Notes: a model not told the origin generated them from the letters alone. Positions 34,801 through 45,130 are shown, counted from the first letter of the stretch. The stretch is 64,000 bases of DNA from an uncultured Bacilli bacterium (GCA_944332505.1 CALVKC010000001.1:124001-188000), one strand, 5' to 3'. Numbers and translations are program-made.

Positions 34801-37800
34801 ATGATTATAAAAATTTAGGAAAAAATGCTAAAAAAGAAAATCGTGTTGCCAGCAAATTAAAAAGTTTGTTAGGTAATAAAGTTCATATTAGTACTAGAGA
34901 ATCTGGTAGTAAAATTGAAGATTTTGTAGATTTAACAAAAACTAATAAAGATCTATATATGGGAGATAATATAGGTCGAATAATAGCAGAAAGTGCAGCT
35001 CAAAGTGTTAAAAATCATGTTGATGAATTATTTGGGTCTGCTGTTTCTGAAGAAAATAAAAAGAAAATAGAAAAACAGAAAACAAAAATTTTCAGTAAAG
35101 TTACAAATATATTTGGGGAAATGAAAGGTTCAGGATATGATACTGCAGCTAAAGCTATTATCGGTAGTGGTATAGGATTATTTAGCGGTATTATTGGTGG
35201 ACCTTTACTAGGAGCTGCTGCAGGTGCAGGGTATTCTATTATTAAAAATAGTACAACAGTTCAAAAATTCTTATTTGGTGAAGATGTTGTAGATGATAAA
35301 GGTAATATTAAACACGAAGGTGGAATAATAAAGAAAAGTACACAAGATGTATTTAAAAAATATATACCTGATATGGGTAAATATGGAGTAACAGGTGCTG
35401 TAGCATCATTGTTATTACCTTTTGGTCCTTTAGCAGGAGCTGCTATAGGAGCAGGAATTGGACTTGTTAAAAATTCAGAAACGATGAATGAAATGATATT
35501 CGGAGAAGAAGATGGATTATTTAACAAAGATAGAAAAGAAAAAATTAAAAAAGCTTTCCCTATGGCAAGTGCTGGAGCTGTAGCTGGATTATTCTTAGGA
35601 CCATTTGGTATTCTAGGAAATGCTACATTAGGCGCAGGTGTAGGACTACTTACACAAACAGAAGAATTTAGAAATTTAATATTTGGAGAAGAAGATGAAA
35701 ATGGAGAAAGATTTGGCGGTATTAAAGGAGCTTTAAATGATCATTTCGTATATCCATTGAGAGATTTTGCTACTGATTTTAAAGATAATTTCTTTGCAAT
35801 GTTAAAAGAAAATATGATAGATCCTTTAAATGAAGCTATTACTCCATTAACACATGAAATAGCATATCAAACAAAACGTGTAGTATTTGCTATTCCTAAA
35901 TATTTTGCAAGATTAGCAGAAGATAAAATAGGAGCTCCTATTGCTGCTGCTATTAGAGATAAATTAGTTGATCCTATTTTAGGATTTACTAGAGGAATAA
36001 TTAAACGAAGTGCTAAATTTGCACAAAGTATATTATTTGCCCCATTTAAAGGTGTAAGAAATCTATCACGAGGAGCGAGAGCTGCTCAGATTAAACGTGG
36101 TGATGCTACTTATATGGGAGCAGAAGAACGTATTCAATTTATGCGAGAACGTGGTAAATCATATGATTTACAAGATCAAGATATGGCATTAATGAATATG
36201 AACGATGAAGATATTCAAAAAGCACTAGGATTAGTACAAGGTACTGTAAAAGGTGTAGATTATTTTGATCGTGAAGTAAGAAAAAATAATAGTATATTAG
36301 GTAGAAGAATATCAGAGAATTTTAAAGAAGGTCATATAGGTGGAGGTAATGCTGGAAAAATTAGACGTGCCCTTAATAATGGAGACGTTACAAAAGCTAC
36401 TGAATTATTATATGATTTAAAATCTAGAGGAAAAATTAATACTGAAGAGTATGATAAATACGTTGAAGATATTCGTAAATTAGCTATAAAAAATCAAAAA
36501 TTAAAAACACAAAGACAAAATATAAGTAAATTCTTAAATGGAGATGGTGAAATAGATCAATCATCTATCATGGAAGAATTAAACAAAGCTGGTATTAAAG
36601 TTAATAATAAACAAGATTTAAAACGTTTATTAAAAAATTTAGAAGGTGAAAGGAAATACCGTAAAAATCTCAAAGGTGATTTAACCACTAAAGAGATGAG
36701 AGAAAACTTATCTAATGATGGTGCAGTTATCACATCATGGTTAGAAAAGATATATAATAAAATTAGCGGAATTCAAAAAGATGCAGGAGGAACTGAAGGT
36801 TTAACAGATTCTCAAATAAGAAATATAGAATTAGATAATATTAGATCTAAAGAAACATCTGTAGCATCTATTAATAGAAGAAATGCTAAATTAGAATCTA
36901 GAAAATCATTCTTAAGATCATTAGGAATTGCTGATAATACTTTATCAAATAAAGAAGTTATTAAAGCAATACAAAATGATGATTTATATTATATAATTTT
37001 AAATGCTGCTAAGAAAAATGTTAAATTAACAGTTGATAATATCATAAATTTAACAAAATTTAATAAAGATATAATTAAAGAATTAAAGAAAAGACCTGAA
37101 TTAGCATCATTAGACGCTAAATCTATAAGTAGATATTTAGGTAATTCTATTAATACAAAAGGTTTTAATACCAAATTTAATAAGAATATATTATCATCTG
37201 CTTTAAATAGCGGTGTTGATCTTGGATCTTTAGGAAATGTTGATGAATTCTTACACAGTGGAACAACTAAAAAAGGTACAAGAACAAGATTAGAATATTT
37301 TAATAAATTCAAAAAGTCTGGCTTATTAGATAAATATGGACAAAGCTTCGTATGGACAGCTAATTTTGAAGATCTGGATATGATATTAAAAAATTCAGAT
37401 GTTAAAAAATCTTCTGGAATAAATGCTAAAGACATTTTAAATAGTGATGATTCTAAATTAAATTCTGGAAGTAATGATGTAGAAACTCATTTTACAGATG
37501 ACGGTGTAATTAACTACGTTAAAAATGATCGTGGGTCATATAACATGGCTAACGATAAAGAAACAAAAGAAACTTTACAAAAACAGAATGAAAAATTAAA
37601 AACTCAAAATTCATTTATGTCTACAATGACAGCAATGAAAGATGGTATCTTTGGAATTTTTAATCGTCAAAAAGAAAAAGATGAAAAAGAAAAGAAAGAG
37701 CCATCATTTATAGAAAAATTATTTGATTTTGATATGAGCGGAATATCTTCTAAATTAAAATTTGGAGGAGCTATTCTAGCAGCAGTAACTGGTATCGGGG

Positions 37801-40800
37801 CTCTTAAAAATCTATGGGACAATAGAGAACCTGGTGGTGTATTAGATACTGTTGGAAATATAATTAAAGAAAAAGTAGAAGGACCATTAACTACAATGAA
37901 AGAATGGTTTACTAATACTGGAGAATTTGAAAATAAAGGAGGATTACAAGGATTCTTATCAGATCATGTATTCCCTAATTTATTTACAGGAATGAATGTA
38001 ATATTCCAATACGTAGTACCTGCTATTTTAAAAGCTTTCATTGTAAATATTCCTACGATGGTAAAAGCTGGAATAAGTGGTATAGGAGAATTATTAGGTT
38101 TTGGAAAAAATAAACATGCAAACGATAATAAAATAGATGCAAATAGTATTAAAGGTGCTACAAGCGGAGGCAGCCTTGGAAAATTTGCAGCTGGAACAAT
38201 AAAAGGATCTTCAAACTGGCTACAAGCAGTTGAAAGTCAAGCGAAAGAAGTTTCAAGAATTACTATAGATGATGCTAATAGCTCAGCACAAGCTGTAACT
38301 GGATCGTCTGGTGCTTCTTATTTTAATACTGATCTAGTCAATGTACACGATGAAGGTGTAAATACATCTGGATCTTCTAATCCTTCTACTAATACAAATA
38401 ACAATAGTACTGGTGGGGGAAATAATAATAGTAATAATGATAAAAATTCTAAAAATAATAATGGATATAATGATTCAGAACAAGCCGTTATTGGTGATTC
38501 TGTTTACATGTTTAAGAAAGATAAAGATGGTCAACTAGTTCCAATTACAATGAAAGAAGTTAGAGAAGGAAAAATTACAGACTTCTATACAAAAGAAGGA
38601 GCTCATTATATTTATAATCCTGAAACTAACGATTTTGAATCTGAAGCTGGTGACACGTATACAAAATCTCTAGGTCTTCCTGGTGCATTAGGTGCTGTTA
38701 CTATACGTAGTGCATTAAAAGGAAAATCCATGGGTATAATTAGATTATTTAATAAAGTAAATAAAACTAAAATTGGTAGTACTGTTTTAAAAGGAACTGA
38801 TAAAGTTTTATCTAAAACTCCTGTTATAAAAACAGCTTATGGAATAACTAAAACATTTGGAAAAGGAGTTGGAGGATTAAGTAAAGGTGCTGCTAATATT
38901 AAAAATATTCCTTCATTACTAAAAAATGGTAAAGATAATCTTAAAGTTGGTTTAGATTTATTTAAAAAGGGAGAAAGTCTTGCTGATATTTCTACTTTAT
39001 ACACAAATAATAAAGCTGTGCAAAAGATTGCTAAAATAGCTGATAAGATATCTCCAGAATTAAATAAAGTTATTGAATTTTTACGATCAGCTCTTAAAGG
39101 ATTATTTAAGAATAATACAATATTAGATAAAATTAAATCTACAGTAAAAATTACTGGAAAGAAAGTCACTGATAGTAACATTTCAAAACTTATCAATGAG
39201 ACTGTCGAAAAAATGATGACATATTTTACTACTAAAATTGCTCCTAAAATAGGAACAAAAACAATTACAAAAATAGCAACAAAAGCTGCATCTGCAGCTA
39301 CGGTAGTATTACCTATAGCATTAGCAGTTGTAGATTTTGGTGTTGGATACGATCAAGCTGAATCTATATTAGGTATCAGTGAAGTAAATATTGTTCAAAG
39401 ATTATTAGCAGGTATTATAAATGCTATAAATAATGAATTATTATTTGGACTTATTGACACTTCAATTGTAGTAGATTGGTGTGTTGATACTATATTCCCT
39501 ATATTTGGTATTAATATGGAGGAATTCCAAAAAGAAAGAGAAGAGACTGAAAAAGAGGTCGAAGAATATAATAAACAACATGGTACAAATTATTCATCTG
39601 ATGAGTATCTAAAGAAAGATAAACTTACTTGGAAAATTACTCAAGGATGGGGTACAGTTAAAGAAAAAGTCGGAGAATTTGGATCTTGGGTAGGTGATAC
39701 TACAAAAGGTGCAATAAATGGCGTTAAAAAAGGTGCAAGTTGGATCGGAGAAAAAGCTGGTCAAGCTGGATCTTGGATCGGAGAAAAAGCTAGTGGTATA
39801 GCAAAAGGTATAAATAGTGCTGTAGGAGCTGCTGGTGATAAATTAGAACAATTTGGTTCTTGGGCTGGAGAAAAAATATCAATAGGATCAGAATTAGTAA
39901 AATATGCTGCTACCGTAACTAAAGACGTCTTTAGGGATGCGTTTGCAGGAGAAAATGTTGAAACTGAAGGTGTTGCTGTTGATAAAGATGACCCATTAAG
40001 AGAATCAAAACATACAATATATCAATTAGTAAAAATTATAGGATTATTCGCTGCAATACCAGTGCATGTAGGAAGATATATTTATGATACAATAAAGCCT
40101 GTTATTGATGGAATAATAGATATTGGCGGAGGTGTTGGAAATACTATTAAATCTTCGTTCTCAAAAGCTTGGAATGGAGATCTTATAGGAGCCTTAACCG
40201 TTAAAGAAAATACAAATACTGGAAACGCTTTTATTGATACTATATCTAATATGACTAATAGTGTGGTAAAAGTACCTTTATCAATTCCTACTATTCTAAC
40301 AAGCGGAATAGGATTTGTAGTAAGAAATTTTGATGAAATAGTTAATAGTGTCAAAGCAGTTGGAATGGGAGTAGGTCAAACTGTTGGAGACATGTTTACT
40401 AAAGCTTGGGATGGAGATGTCATCGGAGCATTTACATCTAATAGAACATCAGATACAGGAAATGATTTTGTAGATGGTGTATCTAATGTGATTAATAATG
40501 TAATAAAAATACCATTAGCAGGTCCTACTATTTTAACAAGTGGAATAGGATTTGCAGTAAAAGCATTATCACCTGTTGTTGATGGTATAAAACAAGTAGG
40601 ATCTAGTGCAGGAAATGTAATAGCTAATACTATGAAAACTGCAATGAATGCACAAAATCCATTAGACGTTATTTTTAGCGATAAAGATGATGCAAAAACT
40701 GGAAACGGTTTAATAGATGGAACTTCTAAATTTGTTAATACTGCTATTAAATTTCCATTAACACCAGTTGCTTTATTAACAGCTGCTGTTTCTAAAGGAG

Positions 40801-43361
40801 CTCAAGTTATTAACGGATTTATTACATCAATTAAAAATGTTTCTACATTATCATCAGCTGATCAAAAGATTATTGATAACTCAAAAGAAGGAAAAGTTAG
40901 TCCACTATCTACAGATTATTGGAAAATAAATACTAAGTTAACTGGTATAGAAGGTGGACTATATACATTTAATTCAATTATTAAGAAAGTATTAAATTTA
41001 CCAATGGCATTATTAGGAATGATAAACCCAGCAAATTGGTTTGATAATGGTGTCGATTGGATCGCTGACAAATTAGGAATAAGCGATGATGAATTTAATG
41101 GTACTACTACAAAGAAAACTAAAAAGAAAACAGGAAAAGGATCTGGTAAAGTTAAAGGGTTTATATCTCAATTAGATCCAAGATATAGAAATACTAAATT
41201 TAATAAAGCTGGAGATACTGAATACCAAACAATAGGAGATTCAGGATGTGGACCAGCTACAGCTGCAAATGTTGTTAACTTGTTCTCAGGACAAGGTTCT
41301 ACAATGGAAGATGCATCAAAAGCAGCTTTAAGATATAAAGATAGAAATGGTGGAGTAACTCCTGAATATTTTGAAAACTATCTAGGAAGTAAAGGTATTG
41401 GAACTTATTCTACTATGAATAAAAATGAAATGGTTTCTAGTATTGCTAGTGGTAAACCTACTATTTTATTAGGATCAGATCCTAGCAATAGAGCAAATAC
41501 TCCATATGGTTCTGCAAGCTCTCACTATGTACTTGCTACCGGTATGGATAGAAACGGAAATGTAATTGTACAAGATCCAGAATCTAGGAAACCAAATACT
41601 ATATATCCTATGAAAGATTTAATTAAACAATCTCATTTAGGAATGGTTACTGGTAGAGCTTCTGGAAAAATTAATCAATTTAAATCTTCTTTACGTTCTA
41701 AACTTATTAAATTAGGATTTGGTAGAGGTTCTAATACAGTTAATCAAGACTTAGCTACATGGTCTCCATTAACAGCTGATGAGATTAATAATATTATTAG
41801 AAGTATCGGAAGTCCTAACTGTGGATTTAGCGGTCACGGAGATTATTTTGTTAAAGCTGCAAATGTATCAGGATTAGATCCTAGATATATTTTAGCACAC
41901 GCTGCATTAGAATCTGCATGGGGTAATTCTTCATATGCAAAAGCAGGAAACTTCTTCGGAATTGGTGCTTTTGATAGTAATCCAGATAACGCATATAATT
42001 ACGGAAATGATTCAATGGAATCAGGCTTAGTAAATGGTGCTTCATGGATTCGTAAAAATTATTACGATGCAGGACAAAAGACTTTGTATACTATGAGATT
42101 CAATAATGGAGTTCATCAGTATGCAACAGATCCGGCTTGGCATACTAAAATTGCTAATATTATGGACCAAATGCCAAAAAATACAAATGCTGTATATCAT
42201 GATGCAAATGGTTCAGCTGAAGGGGAAGATGGTAGTTCAACATCAAATGGTTTATTTGATAAACTATCACAATTACCTTATAAATATTTTGATAAAGGAT
42301 TAATGGATTTAATTTTCGGTAGTTCTGATTCTTCTTCGAGCGAATCTTCTGAAGGTGGCTCATCATCAGGAAGTAGTTTAGGATCAGGAATAGCCAAACA
42401 ATTCCATGATAAATATTTAGGTCAACGAGTTGATGTTGATGGAGCTTATGGTTCTCAATGTGTTGATTTATTTAGTAAATTTAAAATAGAACATGTTGAC
42501 GGATCACCATCTCGTGGAAATGCAGTTGATCTATGGGGAAATTATAAAAATGGACCTAGTTTTAAAGGGTTACCATATTCTCAAGCTCAATATGGAGACT
42601 GGATTATATGGGGACCTGGAGCTGAAACTAGTAGTTTTGGTCACGTTGGAATGTTTATGCAACGTCAAGGAAATGGTCGTGTATTAACATTCGGACAAAA
42701 TCAAGGAGCAGGATCTAACTTATCAACAGGTGGACCTGCAAATGAAACTAGTGTATCTGAATCTGGAATTTTAGGTGTTCTTCGTGCAACATCTGGTAAA
42801 GGTTCAGGAAAAAATAAAGATAAAATATATAATTATATAACAAGTATTAATAAACCTATGAAACGCATGGATAAAATTCCAGGATTACCTGCAAATTCAC
42901 CATTGTTAAAAACTGATCCTAAAATATTTGTAGATGGTTATAAACAAGGTGTTGAAATTGATAGTATGAATGGAAGTCTTATGAGTGGTAAAGGTTCATT
43001 ACCTACATTAAATTTAAATTCGTTTAAAACAGAAAAACAAGCTGGTTCGATGAATGAAATGTCATCTATATCTAGCAGTAATGGAATAGAACGATTAATT
43101 AATGTAATTATTGATATCTTAAGTATTATTGCTAATAATACATCGAAATTATCAGATATTGTTACTTTATTATCTAAATCTTTAGATTTAAATTTAACAA
43201 ATGACGAAATTTCATCATTGTCTAGTAATAATGCACAAATTAAAAATAAACTTGCTAATGCATTAAAAGCTCAGGGAAGTCCAACTGGATTAGGAAGTTC
43301 AATTATGAATACTAACACTGAAACATTGGCAAATGCTTTATATTCAATAGCAAGAGCATAA
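31839..43361 (+). CDS. Tape-measure protein with three C-terminal cell-wall hydrolase domains (3,840 aa)
   Basis: Sets tail length and opens the wall at infection. GTG start seven bases after AGGAGG. An acidic D/F/G-rich stretch lies at about 110-135. Hydrophobic glycine/alanine segments near 1100-1300 carry a threefold unit ending in FGE(E)D. A further threefold repeat of about 80 aa lies at about 2759-3000. C-terminal enzymes: a C39-like peptidase at about 3110-3265 (Cys3137 in GDSGCGPATA, His3229 in SSHYVLATG, Asp in VQDPES); a glucosaminidase-like domain at about 3310-3443 (Glu3358 in AALESAWGNS, then FFGIGAFD); and a CHAP peptidase at about 3521-3650 (Cys3541 in GSQCVDLF, His3602 in FGHVGMFM). 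Length and order fit tape-measure proteins of large tailed phages of Gram-positive bacteria. Single gene, own promoter and terminator. Confidence 0.9.
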   Translation: MNKVTSYLKNVGKSVAFATVDVASKKLIPEVSEFTETNAELFKSVYATVSHSKRAINYGKKLAIDSQVYKDINKGINNALSDIKTGNFYNKQREQQAIDEVGEFMANGGGDFDDSDFGDFGDFDDFDDGSLDQFEDKPSKSASVSKGDLAIVDSVSKSTNLSAQLISKTVANTSKAIMNTSVATTNMVMAQNVELMAGLRTSIAGMHQSINGILEFAHKNITTQINNEAAYFSRSQELLEDNNRILREMLDIQKNMYKTPDKGKSSDQFGDIFSGGAIDLKEYFKVVGKNIKALDNTGTMDMMFDNSMGGTMLGQMLSNPLGGLMTGLIAGFMPKSLAKSIASFSKSLGGIFPSMLSKMNKWKEKDGILGLLGKVFGIKSDTKRTIDTDKYNKGAVPFDGITRKAIVDVIPEHLSKIESLLSGQTQRIYDYDTGKWMSTKDIQKKQKEEYERLIKDSFSDLDETINAYRDRLIKSKALSYNQLKQFDDDVMKMKTKTFEEGGHFSPRDFKKDIKNYNYTGFQSDEKLITELLNALEGGPLSNIMSVSSKTFENKKRYGNFIRDAEESGTNIFRKLYDNSNNNSHLKYDENFKDEVVGMKTNSGIIGARDKLGKNALDYLRDITINLAYIRSGGASSGNAMSFEDYKNRYEKSHVPENIAKLRERRDKEESSFNSRNYNDTIDTDKAALIAGFDALTKTKYNNLDEDEMSSFGKFNKDNSTNKHEKIMDQIPGKNFGEKFKNAKSFKERYSLLLGSMHKVSKKPAEMLEGLINKANESIYHLLFEAEFDEDTDDERPPIDKRIKGLFGKALDNMQSAWTVMTETLTEKVIDPLAKKYGLEDKWNNFKDKLGNTNIAQRLKDAKTGISNALRSNVTGIKDYTISSIKSVKNDIQSQFTTAMITNNTSKMQDILNNMSYEDAVKLNQALSQLSRRERAAVPNSILMQLAGILKSGKATIQTKAKGGIFNGPNGTKIVVANENEDIFVANQDDYKNLGKNAKKENRVASKLKSLLGNKVHISTRESGSKIEDFVDLTKTNKDLYMGDNIGRIIAESAAQSVKNHVDELFGSAVSEENKKKIEKQKTKIFSKVTNIFGEMKGSGYDTAAKAIIGSGIGLFSGIIGGPLLGAAAGAGYSIIKNSTTVQKFLFGEDVVDDKGNIKHEGGIIKKSTQDVFKKYIPDMGKYGVTGAVASLLLPFGPLAGAAIGAGIGLVKNSETMNEMIFGEEDGLFNKDRKEKIKKAFPMASAGAVAGLFLGPFGILGNATLGAGVGLLTQTEEFRNLIFGEEDENGERFGGIKGALNDHFVYPLRDFATDFKDNFFAMLKENMIDPLNEAITPLTHEIAYQTKRVVFAIPKYFARLAEDKIGAPIAAAIRDKLVDPILGFTRGIIKRSAKFAQSILFAPFKGVRNLSRGARAAQIKRGDATYMGAEERIQFMRERGKSYDLQDQDMALMNMNDEDIQKALGLVQGTVKGVDYFDREVRKNNSILGRRISENFKEGHIGGGNAGKIRRALNNGDVTKATELLYDLKSRGKINTEEYDKYVEDIRKLAIKNQKLKTQRQNISKFLNGDGEIDQSSIMEELNKAGIKVNNKQDLKRLLKNLEGERKYRKNLKGDLTTKEMRENLSNDGAVITSWLEKIYNKISGIQKDAGGTEGLTDSQIRNIELDNIRSKETSVASINRRNAKLESRKSFLRSLGIADNTLSNKEVIKAIQNDDLYYIILNAAKKNVKLTVDNIINLTKFNKDIIKELKKRPELASLDAKSISRYLGNSINTKGFNTKFNKNILSSALNSGVDLGSLGNVDEFLHSGTTKKGTRTRLEYFNKFKKSGLLDKYGQSFVWTANFEDLDMILKNSDVKKSSGINAKDILNSDDSKLNSGSNDVETHFTDDGVINYVKNDRGSYNMANDKETKETLQKQNEKLKTQNSFMSTMTAMKDGIFGIFNRQKEKDEKEKKEPSFIEKLFDFDMSGISSKLKFGGAILAAVTGIGALKNLWDNREPGGVLDTVGNIIKEKVEGPLTTMKEWFTNTGEFENKGGLQGFLSDHVFPNLFTGMNVIFQYVVPAILKAFIVNIPTMVKAGISGIGELLGFGKNKHANDNKIDANSIKGATSGGSLGKFAAGTIKGSSNWLQAVESQAKEVSRITIDDANSSAQAVTGSSGASYFNTDLVNVHDEGVNTSGSSNPSTNTNNNSTGGGNNNSNNDKNSKNNNGYNDSEQAVIGDSVYMFKKDKDGQLVPITMKEVREGKITDFYTKEGAHYIYNPETNDFESEAGDTYTKSLGLPGALGAVTIRSALKGKSMGIIRLFNKVNKTKIGSTVLKGTDKVLSKTPVIKTAYGITKTFGKGVGGLSKGAANIKNIPSLLKNGKDNLKVGLDLFKKGESLADISTLYTNNKAVQKIAKIADKISPELNKVIEFLRSALKGLFKNNTILDKIKSTVKITGKKVTDSNISKLINETVEKMMTYFTTKIAPKIGTKTITKIATKAASAATVVLPIALAVVDFGVGYDQAESILGISEVNIVQRLLAGIINAINNELLFGLIDTSIVVDWCVDTIFPIFGINMEEFQKEREETEKEVEEYNKQHGTNYSSDEYLKKDKLTWKITQGWGTVKEKVGEFGSWVGDTTKGAINGVKKGASWIGEKAGQAGSWIGEKASGIAKGINSAVGAAGDKLEQFGSWAGEKISIGSELVKYAATVTKDVFRDAFAGENVETEGVAVDKDDPLRESKHTIYQLVKIIGLFAAIPVHVGRYIYDTIKPVIDGIIDIGGGVGNTIKSSFSKAWNGDLIGALTVKENTNTGNAFIDTISNMTNSVVKVPLSIPTILTSGIGFVVRNFDEIVNSVKAVGMGVGQTVGDMFTKAWDGDVIGAFTSNRTSDTGNDFVDGVSNVINNVIKIPLAGPTILTSGIGFAVKALSPVVDGIKQVGSSAGNVIANTMKTAMNAQNPLDVIFSDKDDAKTGNGLIDGTSKFVNTAIKFPLTPVALLTAAVSKGAQVINGFITSIKNVSTLSSADQKIIDNSKEGKVSPLSTDYWKINTKLTGIEGGLYTFNSIIKKVLNLPMALLGMINPANWFDNGVDWIADKLGISDDEFNGTTTKKTKKKTGKGSGKVKGFISQLDPRYRNTKFNKAGDTEYQTIGDSGCGPATAANVVNLFSGQGSTMEDASKAALRYKDRNGGVTPEYFENYLGSKGIGTYSTMNKNEMVSSIASGKPTILLGSDPSNRANTPYGSASSHYVLATGMDRNGNVIVQDPESRKPNTIYPMKDLIKQSHLGMVTGRASGKINQFKSSLRSKLIKLGFGRGSNTVNQDLATWSPLTADEINNIIRSIGSPNCGFSGHGDYFVKAANVSGLDPRYILAHAALESAWGNSSYAKAGNFFGIGAFDSNPDNAYNYGNDSMESGLVNGASWIRKNYYDAGQKTLYTMRFNNGVHQYATDPAWHTKIANIMDQMPKNTNAVYHDANGSAEGEDGSSTSNGLFDKLSQLPYKYFDKGLMDLIFGSSDSSSSESSEGGSSSGSSLGSGIAKQFHDKYLGQRVDVDGAYGSQCVDLFSKFKIEHVDGSPSRGNAVDLWGNYKNGPSFKGLPYSQAQYGDWIIWGPGAETSSFGHVGMFMQRQGNGRVLTFGQNQGAGSNLSTGGPANETSVSESGILGVLRATSGKGSGKNKDKIYNYITSINKPMKRMDKIPGLPANSPLLKTDPKIFVDGYKQGVEIDSMNGSLMSGKGSLPTLNLNSFKTEKQAGSMNEMSSISSSNGIERLINVIIDILSIIANNTSKLSDIVTLLSKSLDLNLTNDEISSLSSNNAQIKNKLANALKAQGSPTGLGSSIMNTNTETLANALYSIARA
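35101..35720 (+). repeat. Threefold hydrophobic unit in the tape measure ending in FGE(E)D
   Basis: Three units each contain a Gly/Ala-rich hydrophobic helix (such as PLLGAAAGAGYSIIKN, PLAGAAIGAGIGLVKN, ILGNATLGAGVGLL) and end in FLFGEDVVDD, MIFGEEDGLF, LIFGEEDENG. These are likely the membrane-active part. Confidence 0.8.
40113..40836 (+). repeat. Threefold repeat of about 80 residues in the tape measure
   Basis: Units begin near 40113, 40356 and 40593. Shared landmarks are KAWNGDLIGALT / KAWDGDVIGAFT / NAQNPLDVIFSD, then TGN-FID/VDG or TGNGLIDG, then PTILTSGIGF or PVALLTAAVS. Confidence 0.8.
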
Positions 43362-43367
43362 AATAGT

Positions 43368-43395
43368 AGTTGAGAGAGTTTTTACTCTCTCAACT
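43368..43395 (+). terminator. Terminator after the tape measure
   Basis: AGTTGAGAGAG / CTCTCTCAACT, an 11-bp stem with a 6-base loop; the T tract afterwards is weak. Confidence 0.7.
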
Positions 43396-43429
43396 ATTTA
43401 TTAATTAGCTTTATAAAAGGAGTGATTAT

Positions 43430-45130
43430 ATGGCAGATATATATAAAATTGCTGCTGCATGGATGGGAGTTTGGGTTCACAGTGGACCAAGTGTTAGATA
43501 TCCACATGTAGGAGTTATATATGGTAGAAATAATGAAAGTTATACAGTCACAGAAAGACAAAATAGTTATTGGTTAAAAATAGGAGAAGGTAGATGGGCT
43601 TGTGATAGAGATTCAAATGGTATGATAGTTATGGTTAAAACAGGATCAGTAAATACAAATCCTGTTCCACCAATACCTCCAGAACCAGAACCAGAACAAG
43701 TTGATGAAGAATCTTATGCATTTGTTCCTACTGAAAAACCGTTAACTTCATCAGATTCAGAATTTATGCAAGCATTAGATGAAGGAATGACTATATCTAA
43801 TTTACGTGGTATTTTTGGAATGCCTTATCAATTTATGGAATCAGCAGATCCAAGATTATCAAATAAAACAGGTGCTATAGGAAGAAAATATGCTAAAGAA
43901 ATAGTATCTAATATGCCATTATTATTAATGACTGCAGGTAAACCAGTTTTTATGGGAGAATATAATAAAACTGATAAAGAATCTATAATGAAATTATTTG
44001 TAGGCTCTGCTACAGGACAAGAATCAAATATAGCTGAAACAGTATTAGGAAAAGATTTTGGTAAATATTATAGTTTGGAATATGCTTATAATGATTATTT
44101 TAAATATGTAAATCCTATGTGTCGTGTTGCTGCTCGTATGATGAATTTACAAGATGTAACAGTCGATGGCAAAAAATTAGATGAATATGAATGGTCTAAA
44201 AATGTAAATAGTAATTTTAATAAATTATTTAGTGTATATCGAGGATGTACTGCATGGTACTGCGATTCAGAAACATCAATATCTGATTCATGGTCAAATA
44301 GTACTACAGAATCTATGATTGGATCTAAAATTAATAGTTTATCAGATTATGGTAGAGAATTAAATTTCTTATTAGGGACTGTAAAATCTGAAACGGGTGT
44401 CGCATTAGATAAATTTACAAATGCAGAAGAGTTAGATAAAAATATGAATGAAATTAATGAATTTATATCTGGAGCATTAGGAGGATCTGGGGCAGCAGGT
44501 ATATTTAAATCATTAACTAATTCAATACAAACTGTTGTAGCAGGTGGTAAACTTGTATTCCCTGAATTATGGTCAGAATCATCATTTCAAAGATCATACG
44601 ATGTTAGATTAAAATTAGTATCACCTGATGCTGATGATTTAAGTATTTATTTAAATATTATTGTTCCTATTTTACATTTATTAGGTTTTGTATTACCTAG
44701 AGAAGCTGCTAAATCTCATGGGTATATTTCTCCATTTTTAGTACGTTGTTTTTATAAAGGATTATTTAATGTAGATATGGGAATTATGACAGATTTATCA
44801 ATAACAAAAGGTAAAGAATCTGCATGGACTCCTAGTGGCGTTCCAAGTATTGTAGAAGTAAGTTTTACTATTAAAGATTTATACAATGATATGTATATGA
44901 CTAATATGGATAGTATGAAACATAATATGATGAATAATATTATATTAATGGATTACATTTCAAATTTATGTGGTATCAATATAAACGAAATGGATGTTAT
45001 CCGTGGTATAGATTTATTCTTCACACAAAATGTTAAAAACCGTATTACTGATACATGGCATATGAATATTATGGGAAGATTAGATCAATGGGTAACAAAT
45101 AAAGTACAATCTATATTTGGTAAATTTTAA
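43430..45130 (+). CDS. Virion protein with N-terminal SH3-like domain, probable tail/baseplate (566 aa)
   Basis: Residues about 3-70 form a bacterial SH3-type domain (WMGVWVHSGPSVRYPHVGVI...WLKIGEGRWACDRD), then a proline-rich linker (PVPPIPPEPEPEQ). The C-terminal 200 residues (PFLVRCFYKGLFNVDMGIMT, KGKESAWTPSGVPSIVEVSF, IKDLYNDMYMTN) resemble tail-tube or baseplate-cap proteins that contact a tape measure in contractile tails; this is by look, not a named family. Directly follows the tape measure. GGAG precedes the ATG. SH3 domain good; the structural role is context plus inference. Confidence 0.75.
   Translation: MADIYKIAAAWMGVWVHSGPSVRYPHVGVIYGRNNESYTVTERQNSYWLKIGEGRWACDRDSNGMIVMVKTGSVNTNPVPPIPPEPEPEQVDEESYAFVPTEKPLTSSDSEFMQALDEGMTISNLRGIFGMPYQFMESADPRLSNKTGAIGRKYAKEIVSNMPLLLMTAGKPVFMGEYNKTDKESIMKLFVGSATGQESNIAETVLGKDFGKYYSLEYAYNDYFKYVNPMCRVAARMMNLQDVTVDGKKLDEYEWSKNVNSNFNKLFSVYRGCTAWYCDSETSISDSWSNSTTESMIGSKINSLSDYGRELNFLLGTVKSETGVALDKFTNAEELDKNMNEINEFISGALGGSGAAGIFKSLTNSIQTVVAGGKLVFPELWSESSFQRSYDVRLKLVSPDADDLSIYLNIIVPILHLLGFVLPREAAKSHGYISPFLVRCFYKGLFNVDMGIMTDLSITKGKESAWTPSGVPSIVEVSFTIKDLYNDMYMTNMDSMKHNMMNNIILMDYISNLCGININEMDVIRGIDLFFTQNVKNRITDTWHMNIMGRLDQWVTNKVQSIFGKF

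Noticed and set aside
31839..43361. Long minus-strand frames inside the tape measure (for example 36989-37435)
   Set aside because: They lie antisense to a continuous, well-supported gene, have no ribosome sites and show compositional mirror patterns only.
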